Shown in pieces: positions 41,351 through 49,395 of a stretch of DNA of 64,000 nucleotides (within the stretch, counting starts at the first letter, position 1; every line of letters begins with the position of its first letter). Position numbers and translations under genes: made by a program. The notes below the pieces were generated by a model. The model made no database searches. It was not told where the DNA came from and saw only the letters and a list, made by a program, of their open reading frames with translations. This stretch comes from Streptomyces tuirus (lineage in GTDB: Bacteria; Actinomycetota; Actinomycetes; Streptomycetales; Streptomycetaceae), in NCBI GenBank assembly GCA_018195615.1, contig JAGTPG010000001.1, positions 620,001 through 684,000 of the forward strand, read 5' to 3'.

Positions 41351-43494
41351 GCGCCGCCCGCACCGCGTGCTGCGCCGCCAGTCGCACCGGCGCGTTCGCG
41401 GCGCCGTAGCCCCGGTAGCCGTCGTCCCGCTGGACCAGTTCGAAGAAGACGCGGCCGACGGTGCGGGTGTAGCAGTGCCGGAAGACGCCGTGGGCGTCGC
41501 GGTCGTAGAGGATGCCGAGGTCGCGGTAGGTCTCCAGCTCGCCGTCGGCGAACTCGAAGCGGGCGGCGAGGTCGTCGTAGTAGTTCGCCGGGACGGGCAG
41601 CGGGGCGCCGCCGGCCGCCCGGAAGCGGCGGGCCGAGGCGACCACGTCGTCGGTGGCCAGGGCGATGTGCTGGGCGTGCACGGTGTCGTCCAGGGGCCCG
41701 GCGCCGACGGTGAGCGCGATCCGGACCGTGCCGTCGGGGTTGGTGACGGCGCGGCTGCGCATCAGCCCGTAAGGGTCGGCGACGTCCACGCTCTCCTGGC
41801 CGTGCAGCCCGAGCACCCCGCGGTGGAAGAGGGCGGCCTCGTCGAAGTGGTGCCAGGGCTGGGTGAGGGCGAGGTGGTCGATGCCGAGGATGTGGGCGGG
41901 CTGGGATTCCCGGCCGCCCCCCTCGAAGCCCGCCGGTCGGTCGGGCATGGCCCCCGGCCGACACCATCGCGTTCCGCCCGCCGGTCCGCCAGGGTTTCCC
42001 GGCCGACACCATCGCGTTCCGCCCGCCGGTCCGCCAGGGTTTCCCGGCCGACACCATCGCGTTCCGCCCGCCGGTCCGCCAGGGTTCCCCGGCCGACACC
42101 ATCGCGTTCCGCCCGCCGGTCCGCCAGGGTTTCCCGGCCGACACCATCGCGTTCCGCCCGCCAGTCCGCCAGGGTTTCCCGGCCGACACCATCGCGTTCC
42201 GCCCGCCGGTCCGCCAGGGTTTCCCGGCCGTCCCCCTCGAAGCCCGCTCGCCCGCCGGGCGGGGAATCCCTGCCTACGCTCTCGAAGTCCGCGCGCCAGC
42301 CGTGCAGGCCCGGGCGGTCGGTGGCGCAGAAGAAGAGCTCCGTGCCGTCGGGTGCGGCGACCGCGTCGAGCGGGGCGTCCTCCGCTGCCCGGCGCCGCGG
42401 CAGGACGGGCGCCAGCAGCGCCTCGGCGCGCCGGGCCGCTCCGGCCGGGTCCGGTGACTCCAGCCCGATCGCGGCGAGCCGGGTGCCGTCCCGGCGCACG
42501 GCCGGCCCCGTGTTGACGAGGATCCGGGCGTTCCCCTGCTCCCACAGGTCGACGGGCTTGCCCCGGTGGCGGGCGGTGCGGGTGAAGCCGAGGGCGCCGA
42601 GCAGGGCGCTGAGGGGTTCGGCGTCGGGCGTGACCAGCTCGGCGAAGGCGACGCCGGTGGGGACGACGGGCTCGGGCAGCGGGGCCCGGCCCACCGCCTC
42701 CTGGAGGACCAGCAGGGAGCGCCGGGCGTCGACGGCGGTCGGGCCGGCCTCGGCCTGCCGGAAGACGTCGTTGAAGACCTCCAGCGAGAGCGGGCCGTCG
42801 TAGCCGGTGCGCAGCACGTGCCGCAGCAGCCCGGCGACGTCGAAGCCGCCCTGGCCCGGGAAGCAGCGGTAGTGGCGGCTCCATTGGAGGACGTCCATGG
42901 CGAGCAGGGGGGCGTCGGCGAGCTGCAGGAAGAAGATCTTCTCGCCGGGGATGTCCTCGATGCCCTTGGGATCCGAGCCGCGGGACAGGATGTGGAAGCT
43001 GTCCAGGCAGGTGCCGAGTGCCGGATGGCCGGCGGACTCGACGATGCGCCAGGCGTGGTCGTAGGTACTGACGTGCCGGCCCCAGGCGAGGGCCTCGTAG
43101 GCCACCCGGACGCCGGACTCCCGGGCGAGGTCGGCGAGCCGGCTCAGCTGCTCGGCGGCGAGGGCGTCGTCGTCCACCGCCTGCGGGGAGACGCTGGAGC
43201 AGACGAGGACCGTGTCGGCGCCGAGCCTGCGCATCAGCTCGAACTTGCGCCGGGCCCGCCGCAGGTTCCGGGCGAACTCGGCTTCGGGGACGGCCTCGAT
43301 GTCCCGCATGGGCTGGTAGAGCTCGACGGTGAGGCCGAGGTCGGCGCAGCGGACGCGGATGTCCTCGGGGTGAGAGGGCTGGCCAGCAGGTCGTTCTCGA
43401 AGATCTCCACCCCGTCGAAGCCGGCCCGGGCGGCGGCGTCGAGCTTCTCGGTGAGGGATCCGCTGAGGGATACGGTGGCGATGGACGTACGCAC
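41337..43494 (-). CDS. Fused 3-dehydroshikimate dehydratase / 4-hydroxyphenylpyruvate-dioxygenase-like protein with in-frame minisatellite (two frameshifts)
   Basis: About 719 residues after repair. The N-terminal half is a sugar-isomerase-like TIM barrel (VRTSIATVSLSGSLTEKL, GFDGVEIFENDL, VAYEALAWGRHVSTYDHAW, LGTCLDSFHIL, GPLSLEVFNDVFR), as in QuiC-type dehydratases. The C-terminal half is VOC/HPPD-like: AHILGIDHLALTQPW, ATDDVV, and FRHCYTRTVGRVFFELVQRD. Between the two VOC halves the linker has expanded into 15-residue repeats (unit RETLADRRAERDGVG). Breaks lie at 43367-43370 and 41951-41955; one base each restores LTPEDIRVRC and GRGAMPDRPAGF. GTG 43494 has GAGAGG upstream. It would convert 3-dehydroshikimate to protocatechuate. 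Confidence 0.85.
41960..42229. repeat. Minisatellite: six tandem 45-bp units inside a coding region
   Basis: Units begin at 41960, 42005, 42050, 42095, 42140 and 42185. Four are identical and two differ by one base (the third and the fifth), changing Glu to Gly and Arg to Trp. Each unit encodes 15 residues on the minus strand, so copy-number change keeps the frame. Degenerate partial units flank both sides (about 41918-41959 and 42230-42290), sharing CCCCTCGAAGCCCGC. Confidence 0.97.
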
Positions 43495-43508
43495 GTCGGT
43501 ACCTCTCT

Positions 43509-44384
43509 CTAGTTCCGGGCCCCTGCGACTCCGGCCAGTTCGGTCAGGTCTGCCAGCATCCGCGCGGCGTCGGGTTCCCGCCCGGTGAACAGGCGGAACG
43601 CGTCGGCGGCCTGGAAGGCGGCCATGCCGCCGCCGTCGAGGGTGGCGCAGCCCAGCGCGCGGGCGGTGCGCAGCAGTGCGGTCTCCAGCGGGCGGTAGAC
43701 CACCTCCGCGACCCACAGCCCGGGGTGGAGCAGCTCGGCGGGCAGGGGCAGGCCGGGGTGGGCCGCCATGCCGGTGGGCGTGGCGTGGACGACGCCGTCG
43801 GCGTGTGCGATCAGCTCGCCCTGCCGCTCCGGGGAGGCGGCGGCCGCACGGCCCTGACCGAAGGTGCGGTTCAGGGAGCCGGCCAGGGCGGCGGCCCGTT
43901 CGGGCAGGGCGTCGACGAGGGTGACCCGCTCGGCGCCGAGGGTGAGCGTGGCGTGCGCGACGGCCGCGCCCGCACCGCCGGCGCCCAGCTGGACGACCCG
44001 CTCCAGCGGCGCGTCGGGCAGCCCCCGGGCGAAGGACGCGGCGAAGCCGGTGACGTCGGTGTTGTGGCCGACGGCACGGCCGTCCTCGAAGACGACGGTG
44101 TTGACCGCGCCCAGTGCCTCGGCCTGTGGGGCGAGCGCGTCCAGATGCTCGATGACGAGCTGCTTGCACGGGTGTGTGATGTTGAGCCCGTCGAATCCGA
44201 GGTCGCGGGCGGCACGCACCAGATCGCCCACCGCCTCCGGCGGCACACCGAGCGACTCGATGTCGATCAGCCGGTACAACAGGCGCAGCCCCTGCCGGTC
44301 GGCCTCCCCCTCGTGCAGCGCCGGGCTGAGTGACGGGCCGATGCCGGAACCGATCAGTCCGACGAGATACGAGTCCTTGGGCAC
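43509..44384 (-). CDS. aroE: Shikimate dehydrogenase
   Basis: A 291-residue shikimate/quinate dehydrogenase. The shikimate-binding motif SGIGPSLSPALHE is at 13-25, the catalytic Lys is in NITHPCKQLV, the Asp is in VGHNTDVTGF, and the NADP fold is LGAGGAGAAVAHA. The GTG at 44384 has GGGAGG 5 nt upstream. It is 14 bp ahead of the dehydratase/HPPD-like gene on the same strand, so shikimate (or quinate) would be oxidised and then dehydrated. Grouping with a TetR gene and an uptake carrier argues for a catabolic rather than biosynthetic role. Confidence 0.92.
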   Translation of the reverse strand: MPKDSYLVGLIGSGIGPSLSPALHEGEADRQGLRLLYRLIDIESLGVPPEAVGDLVRAARDLGFDGLNITHPCKQLVIEHLDALAPQAEALGAVNTVVFEDGRAVGHNTDVTGFAASFARGLPDAPLERVVQLGAGGAGAAVAHATLTLGAERVTLVDALPERAAALAGSLNRTFGQGRAAAASPERQGELIAHADGVVHATPTGMAAHPGLPLPAELLHPGLWVAEVVYRPLETALLRTARALGCATLDGGGMAAFQAADAFRLFTGREPDAARMLADLTELAGVAGARN

Positions 44385-44406
44385 ACGGGCCTCCCGAGCC
44401 GGCTCA

Positions 44407-44430
44407 CTAATGTACGAACTAGTACGTTAG
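44407..44430. promoter_or_regulatory. 24-bp inverted-repeat operator between aroE and tetR
   Basis: CTAA-T-GTAC, six spacer bases, then GTAC-G-TTAG, a near-perfect dyad in the divergent gap, where a TetR repressor would block both promoters. Its architecture recurs at 45264-45287. Confidence 0.75.
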
Positions 44431-44527
44431 CTATATCAGCCGCGCACGGACTCGGGAAGACCCCATGGGCGGACGGGCCCCTGCTTCTACAATCACCGGC
44501 ACCGGCCCCTCCGCCCGAAGGAACCTG

Positions 44528-45199
44528 ATGACCAGCGTCGAAGAACCGGCACGTCCTGGCGAGCGCGAGCGCGTCCGTGACGCCGCCCGCACCCGGGCCG
44601 AGATCCTCGACGTCGCCACGCAGGAGTTCGCCCGGGCCGGCTACGACGGGGCCCGGGTGGACGAGATCGCCGCCCGCACCCGCACCACGAAGCGGATGAT
44701 CTACTACTACTTCGGTGGCAAGGAACAGCTGTTCACCGCCGTGCTGGAGCGGGCGTACGGCGTGATCCGGGAGGCCGAGCAGCAGCTCGACGTCGAGCAT
44801 CTCGACCCCGTCGCGGCCATCCGGCGCCTGGCCGAGGTGACCTTCGACCATCATGAGCAGCACCCGGACTTCATCCGCCTGGTCAGCATCGAGAACATCC
44901 ACGAGGCGCACCACATCGCGGCCTCCGAGAAGCTCGGGCGGATCGGCTCCCCCGCACTGGACGTGATCCGCCGCATCCTCGAGGAAGGCCGCAGGTCAGG
45001 GCTGTTCACGGCCGATGTCGACGCCGTCGACCTGCACGCGATGATCTCCTCGTTCTGCTTCTTCCGGGTCTCCAACCGGCACACCTTCGGCGCGCTGTTC
45101 GGCCGTGACCTGGTCGACCCGGCGCAGCGCGCGCACTACCGCACCATGCTGGGCGACATGGTGATCGCGTATCTGACGGCGGAGCGCGCCGCGGACTGA
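44528..45199 (+). CDS. TetR-family transcriptional regulator
   Basis: A 223-residue repressor. HTH region: TRAEILDVATQEFARAGYDGARVDEIAARTRTTKRMIYYYFGGKEQLF (about 20-67 in this start). The ATG at 44528 has AAGGA 5 nt upstream and is preferred over the ATG at 44465, which lacks a ribosome site. The ligand domain is of the TetR_C group seen in aromatic-acid regulators. It is divergent from aroE across the 24-bp dyad and upstream of the interrupted transporter gene, which has a matching dyad. Confidence 0.88.
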   Translation: MTSVEEPARPGERERVRDAARTRAEILDVATQEFARAGYDGARVDEIAARTRTTKRMIYYYFGGKEQLFTAVLERAYGVIREAEQQLDVEHLDPVAAIRRLAEVTFDHHEQHPDFIRLVSIENIHEAHHIAASEKLGRIGSPALDVIRRILEEGRRSGLFTADVDAVDLHAMISSFCFFRVSNRHTFGALFGRDLVDPAQRAHYRTMLGDMVIAYLTAERAAD

Positions 45200-45263
45200 A
45201 ACTCCGGCGCGCGACCCCTTGACACCGGCGGCACCCGGGCGCAGCATCACTGGCCAACCCCTA

Positions 45264-45287
45264 CTAACTATCCAGTGGGTTAATTAG
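45264..45287. promoter_or_regulatory. Second 24-bp operator, upstream of the interrupted transporter
   Basis: CTAA-C-TATC, six spacer bases, then GTTA-A-TTAG: the same 4-1-4-6-4-1-4 layout and outer arms as the dyad at 44407-44430. It precedes the truncated MHS gene by 75 bp. Confidence 0.6.
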
Positions 45288-45362
45288 CCGCGATCCGGCA
45301 GTCCCCCTCCGCACCGTCCTTCTGCTCACTCCGCCTATGGTGGAGCCCCCTAAGGAGCCGCC

Positions 45363-45476
45363 GTGTCCGTCCCCGCCGTGCCCGAAGGGGCCGCCGCCCC
45401 ACCCGGTCAGCCCAGGAAAGCCGCGACCGCCGCCTGGATCGGCAGCGCGCTGGAGTACTACGACTTCTTCATCTAA
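45363..45476 (+). pseudogene. MHS-family MFS transporter, truncated by prophage integration
   Basis: The start is normal: GTG at 45363 with AAGGAG 7 nt upstream. The protein reaches the first membrane helix of the MHS family (ATAAWIGSALEYYDFFI), where homologues continue YG, and then stops at a TAA (45474-45476). Compare VEFYDFLVYG in the intact carrier at 20564. The DNA after this point is unrelated and phage-like, so the rest of the gene should lie beyond the right phage end. Next to aroE and the dehydratase it was probably the shikimate or quinate importer. Confidence 0.85.
45455..45476. other. Probable left attachment junction (attL)
   Basis: The MHS gene sequence changes abruptly to phage DNA at or shortly before the ATC-TAA codons. 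The exact core cannot be set without the right junction, but it should end within TACGACTTCTTCATCTA. Confidence 0.6.
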
Positions 45477-45565
45477 CTCGTTCGGGCGACCCGCCTACCT
45501 TGCGGCCTGAAGTTGCTCGTCTTCTCTAGCTGGCACTTCGGTGAGCGGGCGTGTCCATCTGTACT

Positions 45566-45593
45566 CATGTGTAGGCATGTGTACGCATGATCA
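45566..45593. repeat. Three CATGTGTA-type direct repeats, 10-bp period
   Basis: CATGTGTA at 45566-45573 and 45576-45583, then CATGATCA at 45586-45593. Spaced by one helical turn and about 90 bp from the att junction, they resemble arm-type integrase sites or a tandem operator. Function is inferred. Confidence 0.5.
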
Positions 45594-45645
45594 TTTCCCA
45601 CTCGTTTCCCAGTGGCAGACTGTCCCCACGGCGACGCACAAAAGC

Positions 45646-45709
45646 GCCGGGCCCGACCCCTCGAACTCCGACGTCCTCGGAGGCCGATGCGATGGGGGCC
45701 GGGCCCGGC
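45646..45709. terminator. Possible terminator, long-loop inverted repeat
   Basis: GCCGGGCCCG at 45646-45655 and its complement CGGGCCCGGC at 45700-45709, with AAAA before and TTCT after. The 44-bp loop makes this uncertain. Confidence 0.4.
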
Positions 45710-45992
45710 TTCTATGTTCAACGAGTTCCCCTCGCCCCGATGCCGGAACGCGGTTCACCCGTTCGGGTGGATACCGCGCAACGGTTGCCGGGTACCCGCA
45801 TGGGCTGACCTCCAGCCGCCAAAGGGGGTACAGCGACAGGCAGCCAGCCCTCGACCCCTCAGGGACCTGAACCCCGCGGCGCCGAAAACTCTCTTCAGAT
45901 GACAACAGCGCGACCCAGCGCCTGGATATATCCAGTCCTACGCCTGGGCCATAGCTTCGGATTCCTCGCCATGATCGACAGCAGGGGATTCG

Positions 45993-46613
45993 ATGCCAGA
46001 AGCGCGCCATCGGCGTATCGCTGCTGACATCGAGCGCCGCATTGCCGCCGGGGAGTGGCGGCCAGGTCAGGACCTGCCCTCTCGGGCCGAGCTAGCTGCC
46101 GAACTCGGCGTTCACCCTCAGACCGTTCGGCTCGCCTACGTTCTCCTGCGCCGGGCCGGCGTCTTGGAGGGCGAGGAGCGGCGGGCGGTATATGTGGCGC
46201 ATCCTCCTGCTATGCGCACTCTCACCGACGCGGACGCCGAGTGGCCGTATTCCTCCGAGACCACCGACACCCGCCCGCGCCCCGCCACGGTGGAGCTTGC
46301 GGAGCGGCTTGGCGTCCATGTGGGCGCGACCCTCAAGCACGAGACGGTCGAGTGCCTGGATCCGGGCGGCAGGTCGGCGATGCTGGTGTCGTCGTGGTGG
46401 CGGGGCCAGCGTCGGCCGCACGTGCGGTACAGCGCCGAGGTGGGAGCTGTATCGCTGACCGAGGAGCAGGCGCACGCGTTGGGCCTGCTGGTGGACGCTG
46501 TGGCGTTCCGTGTGGTGCGCACTCGTTTCGACCATGAAGGCCGCCCCCTGGAGACTGCTGATCTGATCCTGCCGATGGATCGTTGGCTTATTCGTCTGTC
46601 GCCCACGGGCTAG
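45993..46613 (+). CDS. GntR-family transcriptional regulator with UTRA-like domain
   Basis: A 206-residue regulator. The winged helix (IAADIERRIAAGEWRPGQDLPSRAELAAELGVHPQTVRLAY) fills residues 8-60. The C-terminal region (about 95-200) has the UTRA pattern: RPATVELAERLGV, SSWWRGQ, and DAVAFRVVRTRFDHEGRPLETADLILP. ATG at 45993 has AGGGGA a few bases upstream. It is the first gene from the att end and may control phage or element maintenance. Confidence 0.85.
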   Translation: MPEARHRRIAADIERRIAAGEWRPGQDLPSRAELAAELGVHPQTVRLAYVLLRRAGVLEGEERRAVYVAHPPAMRTLTDADAEWPYSSETTDTRPRPATVELAERLGVHVGATLKHETVECLDPGGRSAMLVSSWWRGQRRPHVRYSAEVGAVSLTEEQAHALGLLVDAVAFRVVRTRFDHEGRPLETADLILPMDRWLIRLSPTG

Positions 46614-46859
46614 TGAGCGCTTTCGATCCGGGCGTGTGGGGCGCCTGGGTTCAGGAGTAAAGCTGAGTTTCAGCCCTGGCGGAAGGTGTCTCATGCATAT
46701 TCTTCGACTTTCTGTTCGCACCCTGTGCGTTTCTGTAACCGCTGGTCAGGTGTTGGCCAAACGTTCCTGCGTTGCCGCAGGTCATCGCGCTGAGGTAAGC
46801 CTCACCAAGGTCGTTGAGTGGCCGGAACTGCACCCGCCAGTACCGGCCAGTTGCCCCGG

Positions 46860-47075
46860 TTATCCGCCCATCAACCGGCCGACAGCATCGCTCGTCGCCT
46901 CGTAATCCCGCCACAACTGCCCGCCCTCCGCGCAGGAGCGGTCGATGTCCCGACAGGTCAGGCAGCCCAGGAAGTGGGTGGCGTACCGGCCGTAGGCGCG
47001 CTGCACGGGACTGAGTTCGCCGGCTATGGGCGGCCCGCTTCCGGCTGCGGCGGGTGTGTCTCTACCCTCGTCCAC
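46860..47075 (-). CDS. Small Cys-containing hypothetical phage protein
   Basis: A 71-residue protein with a CxxC pair in FLGCLTCRDIDRSCAEGG, similar in style to small zinc-binding proteins found in Streptomyces phages and integrative elements. GTG at 47075 with GGAG about 9 nt upstream. No function assigned. The 246 bp before 46860 hold no convincing gene. Confidence 0.55.
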   Translation of the reverse strand: MDEGRDTPAAAGSGPPIAGELSPVQRAYGRYATHFLGCLTCRDIDRSCAEGGQLWRDYEATSDAVGRLMGG

Positions 47076-47238
47076 GTCGGCGCTCCACTCCGTCGGCCAT
47101 GCCCCCGGGCCGTGACCGCGGTCGCGGGGGTCCTGCGTGCAATTTCACGGTACCGCTCCGACAGGCCCGATAGGTGCGATAGGGCCGATAGGCGCACTCG
47201 TCTCGCCTGGCGGGGCGAGCGGTCCTAGCGTCCGGATC

Positions 47239-47484
47239 ATGGACTGGCAGCCGGATATTCCGAGGTGGCGGCAGGTGTACGCGGTGATGGAGGAGCGGAT
47301 CGCCGATGGCACCTACCCGCCCGGCGGACGGCTGCCATCAGTGGTTGACGTGTGCGCCGACTTCGAGATTTCGCAGATGACGGCGCGGAAGGTGCTGCAG
47401 AAGCTGCGGGAGGCCGGCCTGGCCGCCATGCACCCGGGCGTGGGCACGTTCGTCACTGAACTGCCGCAGCCGCCGAAGCCATAG
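47239..47484 (+). CDS. Short GntR-type winged-helix protein
   Basis: Only 81 residues, essentially a GntR DNA-binding domain: RWRQVYAVMEERIADGTYPPGGRLPSVVDVCADFEISQMTARKVL, then LHPGVGTFV-like wing residues. There is no effector domain. ATG at 47239. Single-domain GntR proteins of this size are common in Streptomyces phages and conjugative elements and probably act as small repressors. Confidence 0.82.
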   Translation: MDWQPDIPRWRQVYAVMEERIADGTYPPGGRLPSVVDVCADFEISQMTARKVLQKLREAGLAAMHPGVGTFVTELPQPPKP

Positions 47485-47518
47485 GCGGCTGTCAGATGGG
47501 GCCACTACCCTGATCAGC

Positions 47519-47698
47519 ATGCCCACCACTCCCCCGCCGCGGCCCCCGCTGCGCACGGCCGCCGAGCTGAACGAGCTCATCCGCGCGCTGTGGTCGCATC
47601 CTGCGGTGCCGTTGACGGCGGAGCAGCGGGAGGAGTATGGGCGGCTGTGCGCCGAGCTGCGGCGCGTCGAGCGGGGGGACGTCGTCGAGGCCGCGTAG
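47519..47698 (+). CDS. Small hypothetical protein (59 aa)
   Basis: ATG at 47519, 34 bp after the short GntR gene; it reads MPTTPPPRPPLRTAAELNEL and ends RVERGDVVEAA. Mainly helical and charged (TAEQREEYGRLCAELRRVERG). The strong terminator at 47709 follows directly, supporting a real transcript end. No function known. Confidence 0.6.
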   Translation: MPTTPPPRPPLRTAAELNELIRALWSHPAVPLTAEQREEYGRLCAELRRVERGDVVEAA

Positions 47699-47708
47699 AG
47701 TGCATGAC

Positions 47709-47741
47709 GAAGCCCCGGCCACTGATCCTGGCCGGGGCTTC
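47709..47741. terminator. Strong bidirectional terminator
   Basis: GAAGCCCCGGCC (47709-47720) and its perfect complement (47730-47741) around a 9-nt loop, between the converging genes ending at 47698 and 47749. Confidence 0.85.
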
Positions 47742-47748
47742 GCTGTAC

Positions 47749-48641
47749 TCACTTCTTGTCGTCAGTCCACCCGGCAGCCTCGACGCCTGACTGGTAGCCG
47801 TGGCTCGCCGAGACCACGCCGGTTGGCGCCCAGCCGTCCTCGATGAACTTGCGGGCCACGTCGCCCGGGACCCAGCGGTCGCCGCGCTCCGGGTCGGACA
47901 TCCACCCGGCCAGTTCATCCGCTGTTGCGAACACGGGGCTGACGGGCGATCCCTCGGATACGGTCTCCCACAGCTGCCAGCCCTCGCCCTTCGGCGGGTC
48001 GGTCGGCTCCCACGCTTCAGCCTCGGCGCGCTGCCCTTCGTACTTCTCCAGGCTTGCATGCCCCTTGCAGGTGGGGCAGATATCGCTTACGCCCTCCCGC
48101 TCGCAGCGAGCCTTGATGACGACGTGAGCGTTGATGCTGTCGTGGCCCATGCCGCGCAGCGACCACTCGTTGACCTCCTCAGCGGTCGGCGTGACGGGGG
48201 CTCCTTCGGCTGCCAGCCGCCCTCACGGCTCCACGTGTGGGTGAAGTCGTACAGCCGACCCCCGGCGACGAGTGCGTCTACGTCCTCCTGGGCGAGATGG
48301 TGACACCATCCCTCGTTGAACAGGTTCGCGAGCCTCTGCGCCTCACGCGCCAGCGCCGCCTCGCACCTGCCGTAGTAGCCCGGGGCGTTGCTGAGGTTGC
48401 GCTCGGCGAACGCACGGACCGCCGGGCTGTCGTGCCGCCACGGCGTCGAGCCGGTGCTGGCTGGATCGAAGGGGAGATTGCCGTACCAGAGGTCGTACAG
48501 GTTCTCCGCTCGCGGCGAGTAGCCGTTCTTGCAGTCGGGGCACGGCTCCTCGTCGAACCGATCGGGCGACAGGAAGCCCTCCCAGACCTTGTTGAGCGGC
48601 CAGTCGAAGTCGAGCGGAACGCGGCGGATCTCTCGCCCCAT
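47749..48641 (-). CDS. Phage protein with two zinc-ribbon motifs (frameshifted)
   Basis: About 297 residues after repair. The N-terminal part (MGREIRRVPLDFDWPLNKVW) includes the ribbon EEPCPDCKNGYSP near 32-44. A second, CPTCKGH, lies near residue 188. The frame breaks at 48196-48200 in a CCCCC run (coding strand); one C restores KEPPVTPTAEEVNEWSLRGMGHDS. ATG at 48641 has AAGGAG upstream. This looks like a conserved hypothetical protein of Streptomyces phages; no function is known, though paired Cys pairs suggest metal binding. Confidence 0.72.
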
Positions 48642-48643
48642 GG

Positions 48644-48943
48644 TCAGTTCTCCTTGTGGGGTTTGGCTTCGTGCTTGCGGACGCTGGCTTCGGCGCCGAC
48701 GTAGGCGCAGCCGGGGACACTGCAGCGCACCCAGCCATGACGGACGGCCGCCTCGGTGACGGACCGGTCGGGGCCATAGCCGTGGGCGTCGAGGAGCTGT
48801 GGGACGGTGCCACCGTACTCGGCCTTCATGAGGGCAGCTTCGGCGATCTTGTCGTGGCCGCGGGCGAAGAACGAGCCGATGCCGGTCTCGGTGCCGCAGC
48901 CGCACCAGCACGTGCCGGTGGGGAGGAGGCGTTCGTCGCTCAC
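48644..48943 (-). CDS. Small Cys-rich phage protein
   Basis: A 99-residue protein. The N-terminal WCGCGTETG and the later CSVPGCAYVG...HEAKPH segment look like zinc-binding fingers. GTG at 48943 overlaps the preceding stop (GTGA) with GGAGGAGAA upstream. Probably a small nucleic-acid-binding or structural zinc protein; unassigned. Confidence 0.7.
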   Translation of the reverse strand: MSDERLLPTGTCWCGCGTETGIGSFFARGHDKIAEAALMKAEYGGTVPQLLDAHGYGPDRSVTEAAVRHGWVRCSVPGCAYVGAEASVRKHEAKPHKEN

Positions 48944-49107
48944 TTCTCCTCCAGCAGTGCGCCGATGGCGGCCACGACGTCGGACACGGCCTGGTTGTAT
49001 GCCTCATCCTCCGGGGTGCGGGTGTCGTCGTGCAGGTACTCGCCCCGCGCCGCCTCGATCGCCTCGTTGAGAACCTGGGCGCGGATCGCGCTCTCCGTTT
49101 TCGTCAT
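48940..49107 (-). CDS. Small hypothetical phage protein (55 aa)
   Basis: ATG at 49107 reads MTKTESAIRAQVLNEAIEAA and ends IGALLEEK. It is a helical, acidic protein coupled to the next gene by GTGA. It opens the minus-strand operon 49107-47749 and is divergent from the gene at 49189. Confidence 0.6.
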   Translation of the reverse strand: MTKTESAIRAQVLNEAIEAARGEYLHDDTRTPEDEAYNQAVSDVVAAIGALLEEK

Positions 49108-49128
49108 GCCATCAAGGTAGCCGTTCTA

Positions 49129-49139
49129 GATTGGCAATC
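49129..49139. promoter_or_regulatory. Small palindrome GATTGGCAATC in a divergent gap
   Basis: GATTG-G-CAATC is a perfect dyad in the 81-bp gap between the divergent genes starting at 49107 and 49189, in locally AT-richer DNA. A regulator site is plausible. Confidence 0.35.
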
Positions 49140-49188
49140 AAGATGGACTAGGAAAGATACGCCTGCCGCTGTCGTAGGATCCTGGCTC

Positions 49189-49395
49189 GTGAGCGACATA
49201 GAGTTCCCCGACGACCTGTTGGACCTGGAGCGCGCCGCCTGGGAGGAGTTGCAGGCCGGGCGGCTCACTGTCGCCACCGCGACCGCCGTACAGGACGCCA
49301 TCACCGCGCACGCCGAAGCCACAGGGGTCAGTCGGTACACGGTGGAGATGGCGCTGAAGAAGGCCGTGCGGCACGCGGAGGCGGCGGAGGGTTAG
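49189..49395 (+). CDS. Small hypothetical phage protein (68 aa)
   Basis: GTG at 49189 begins VSDIEFPDDLLDLERAAWEE. Helical, with an ATAVQDAITAHAEATGVSRYTVEMALKK segment that resembles a ribbon- or helix-turn-helix-like dimerising DNA-binding motif. Its stop overlaps the opposing gene's stop. Confidence 0.6.
   Translation: MSDIEFPDDLLDLERAAWEELQAGRLTVATATAVQDAITAHAEATGVSRYTVEMALKKAVRHAEAAEG

Larger units (their letters stand above)
45477..45992. other. Phage left-end non-coding region
   Basis: No convincing gene is seen in these 516 bp. It holds three 10-bp-spaced CATG repeats (45566-45593) and a long-loop inverted repeat (45646-45709). The open frames across it on both strands lack ribosome sites and recognisable domains. 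Confidence 0.6.

Noticed and set aside
41960..42229. CRISPR array
   Set aside because: The repeats are contiguous with no spacers and are in frame inside a gene.
45450..45600. A tRNA gene as integration target
   Set aside because: No cloverleaf or T-loop sequence is visible; the interrupted sequence is the MHS transporter gene.
45473..45721. Minus-strand open frame of 82 codons across the att region
   Set aside because: No ribosome site or recognised domain, overlaps the junction and an inverted repeat, and has composition of a chance frame.
46651..46914. Open frames on both strands after the first GntR gene
   Set aside because: Neither has a plausible start site or conserved-looking sequence; the better-supported small gene is 46860-47075.
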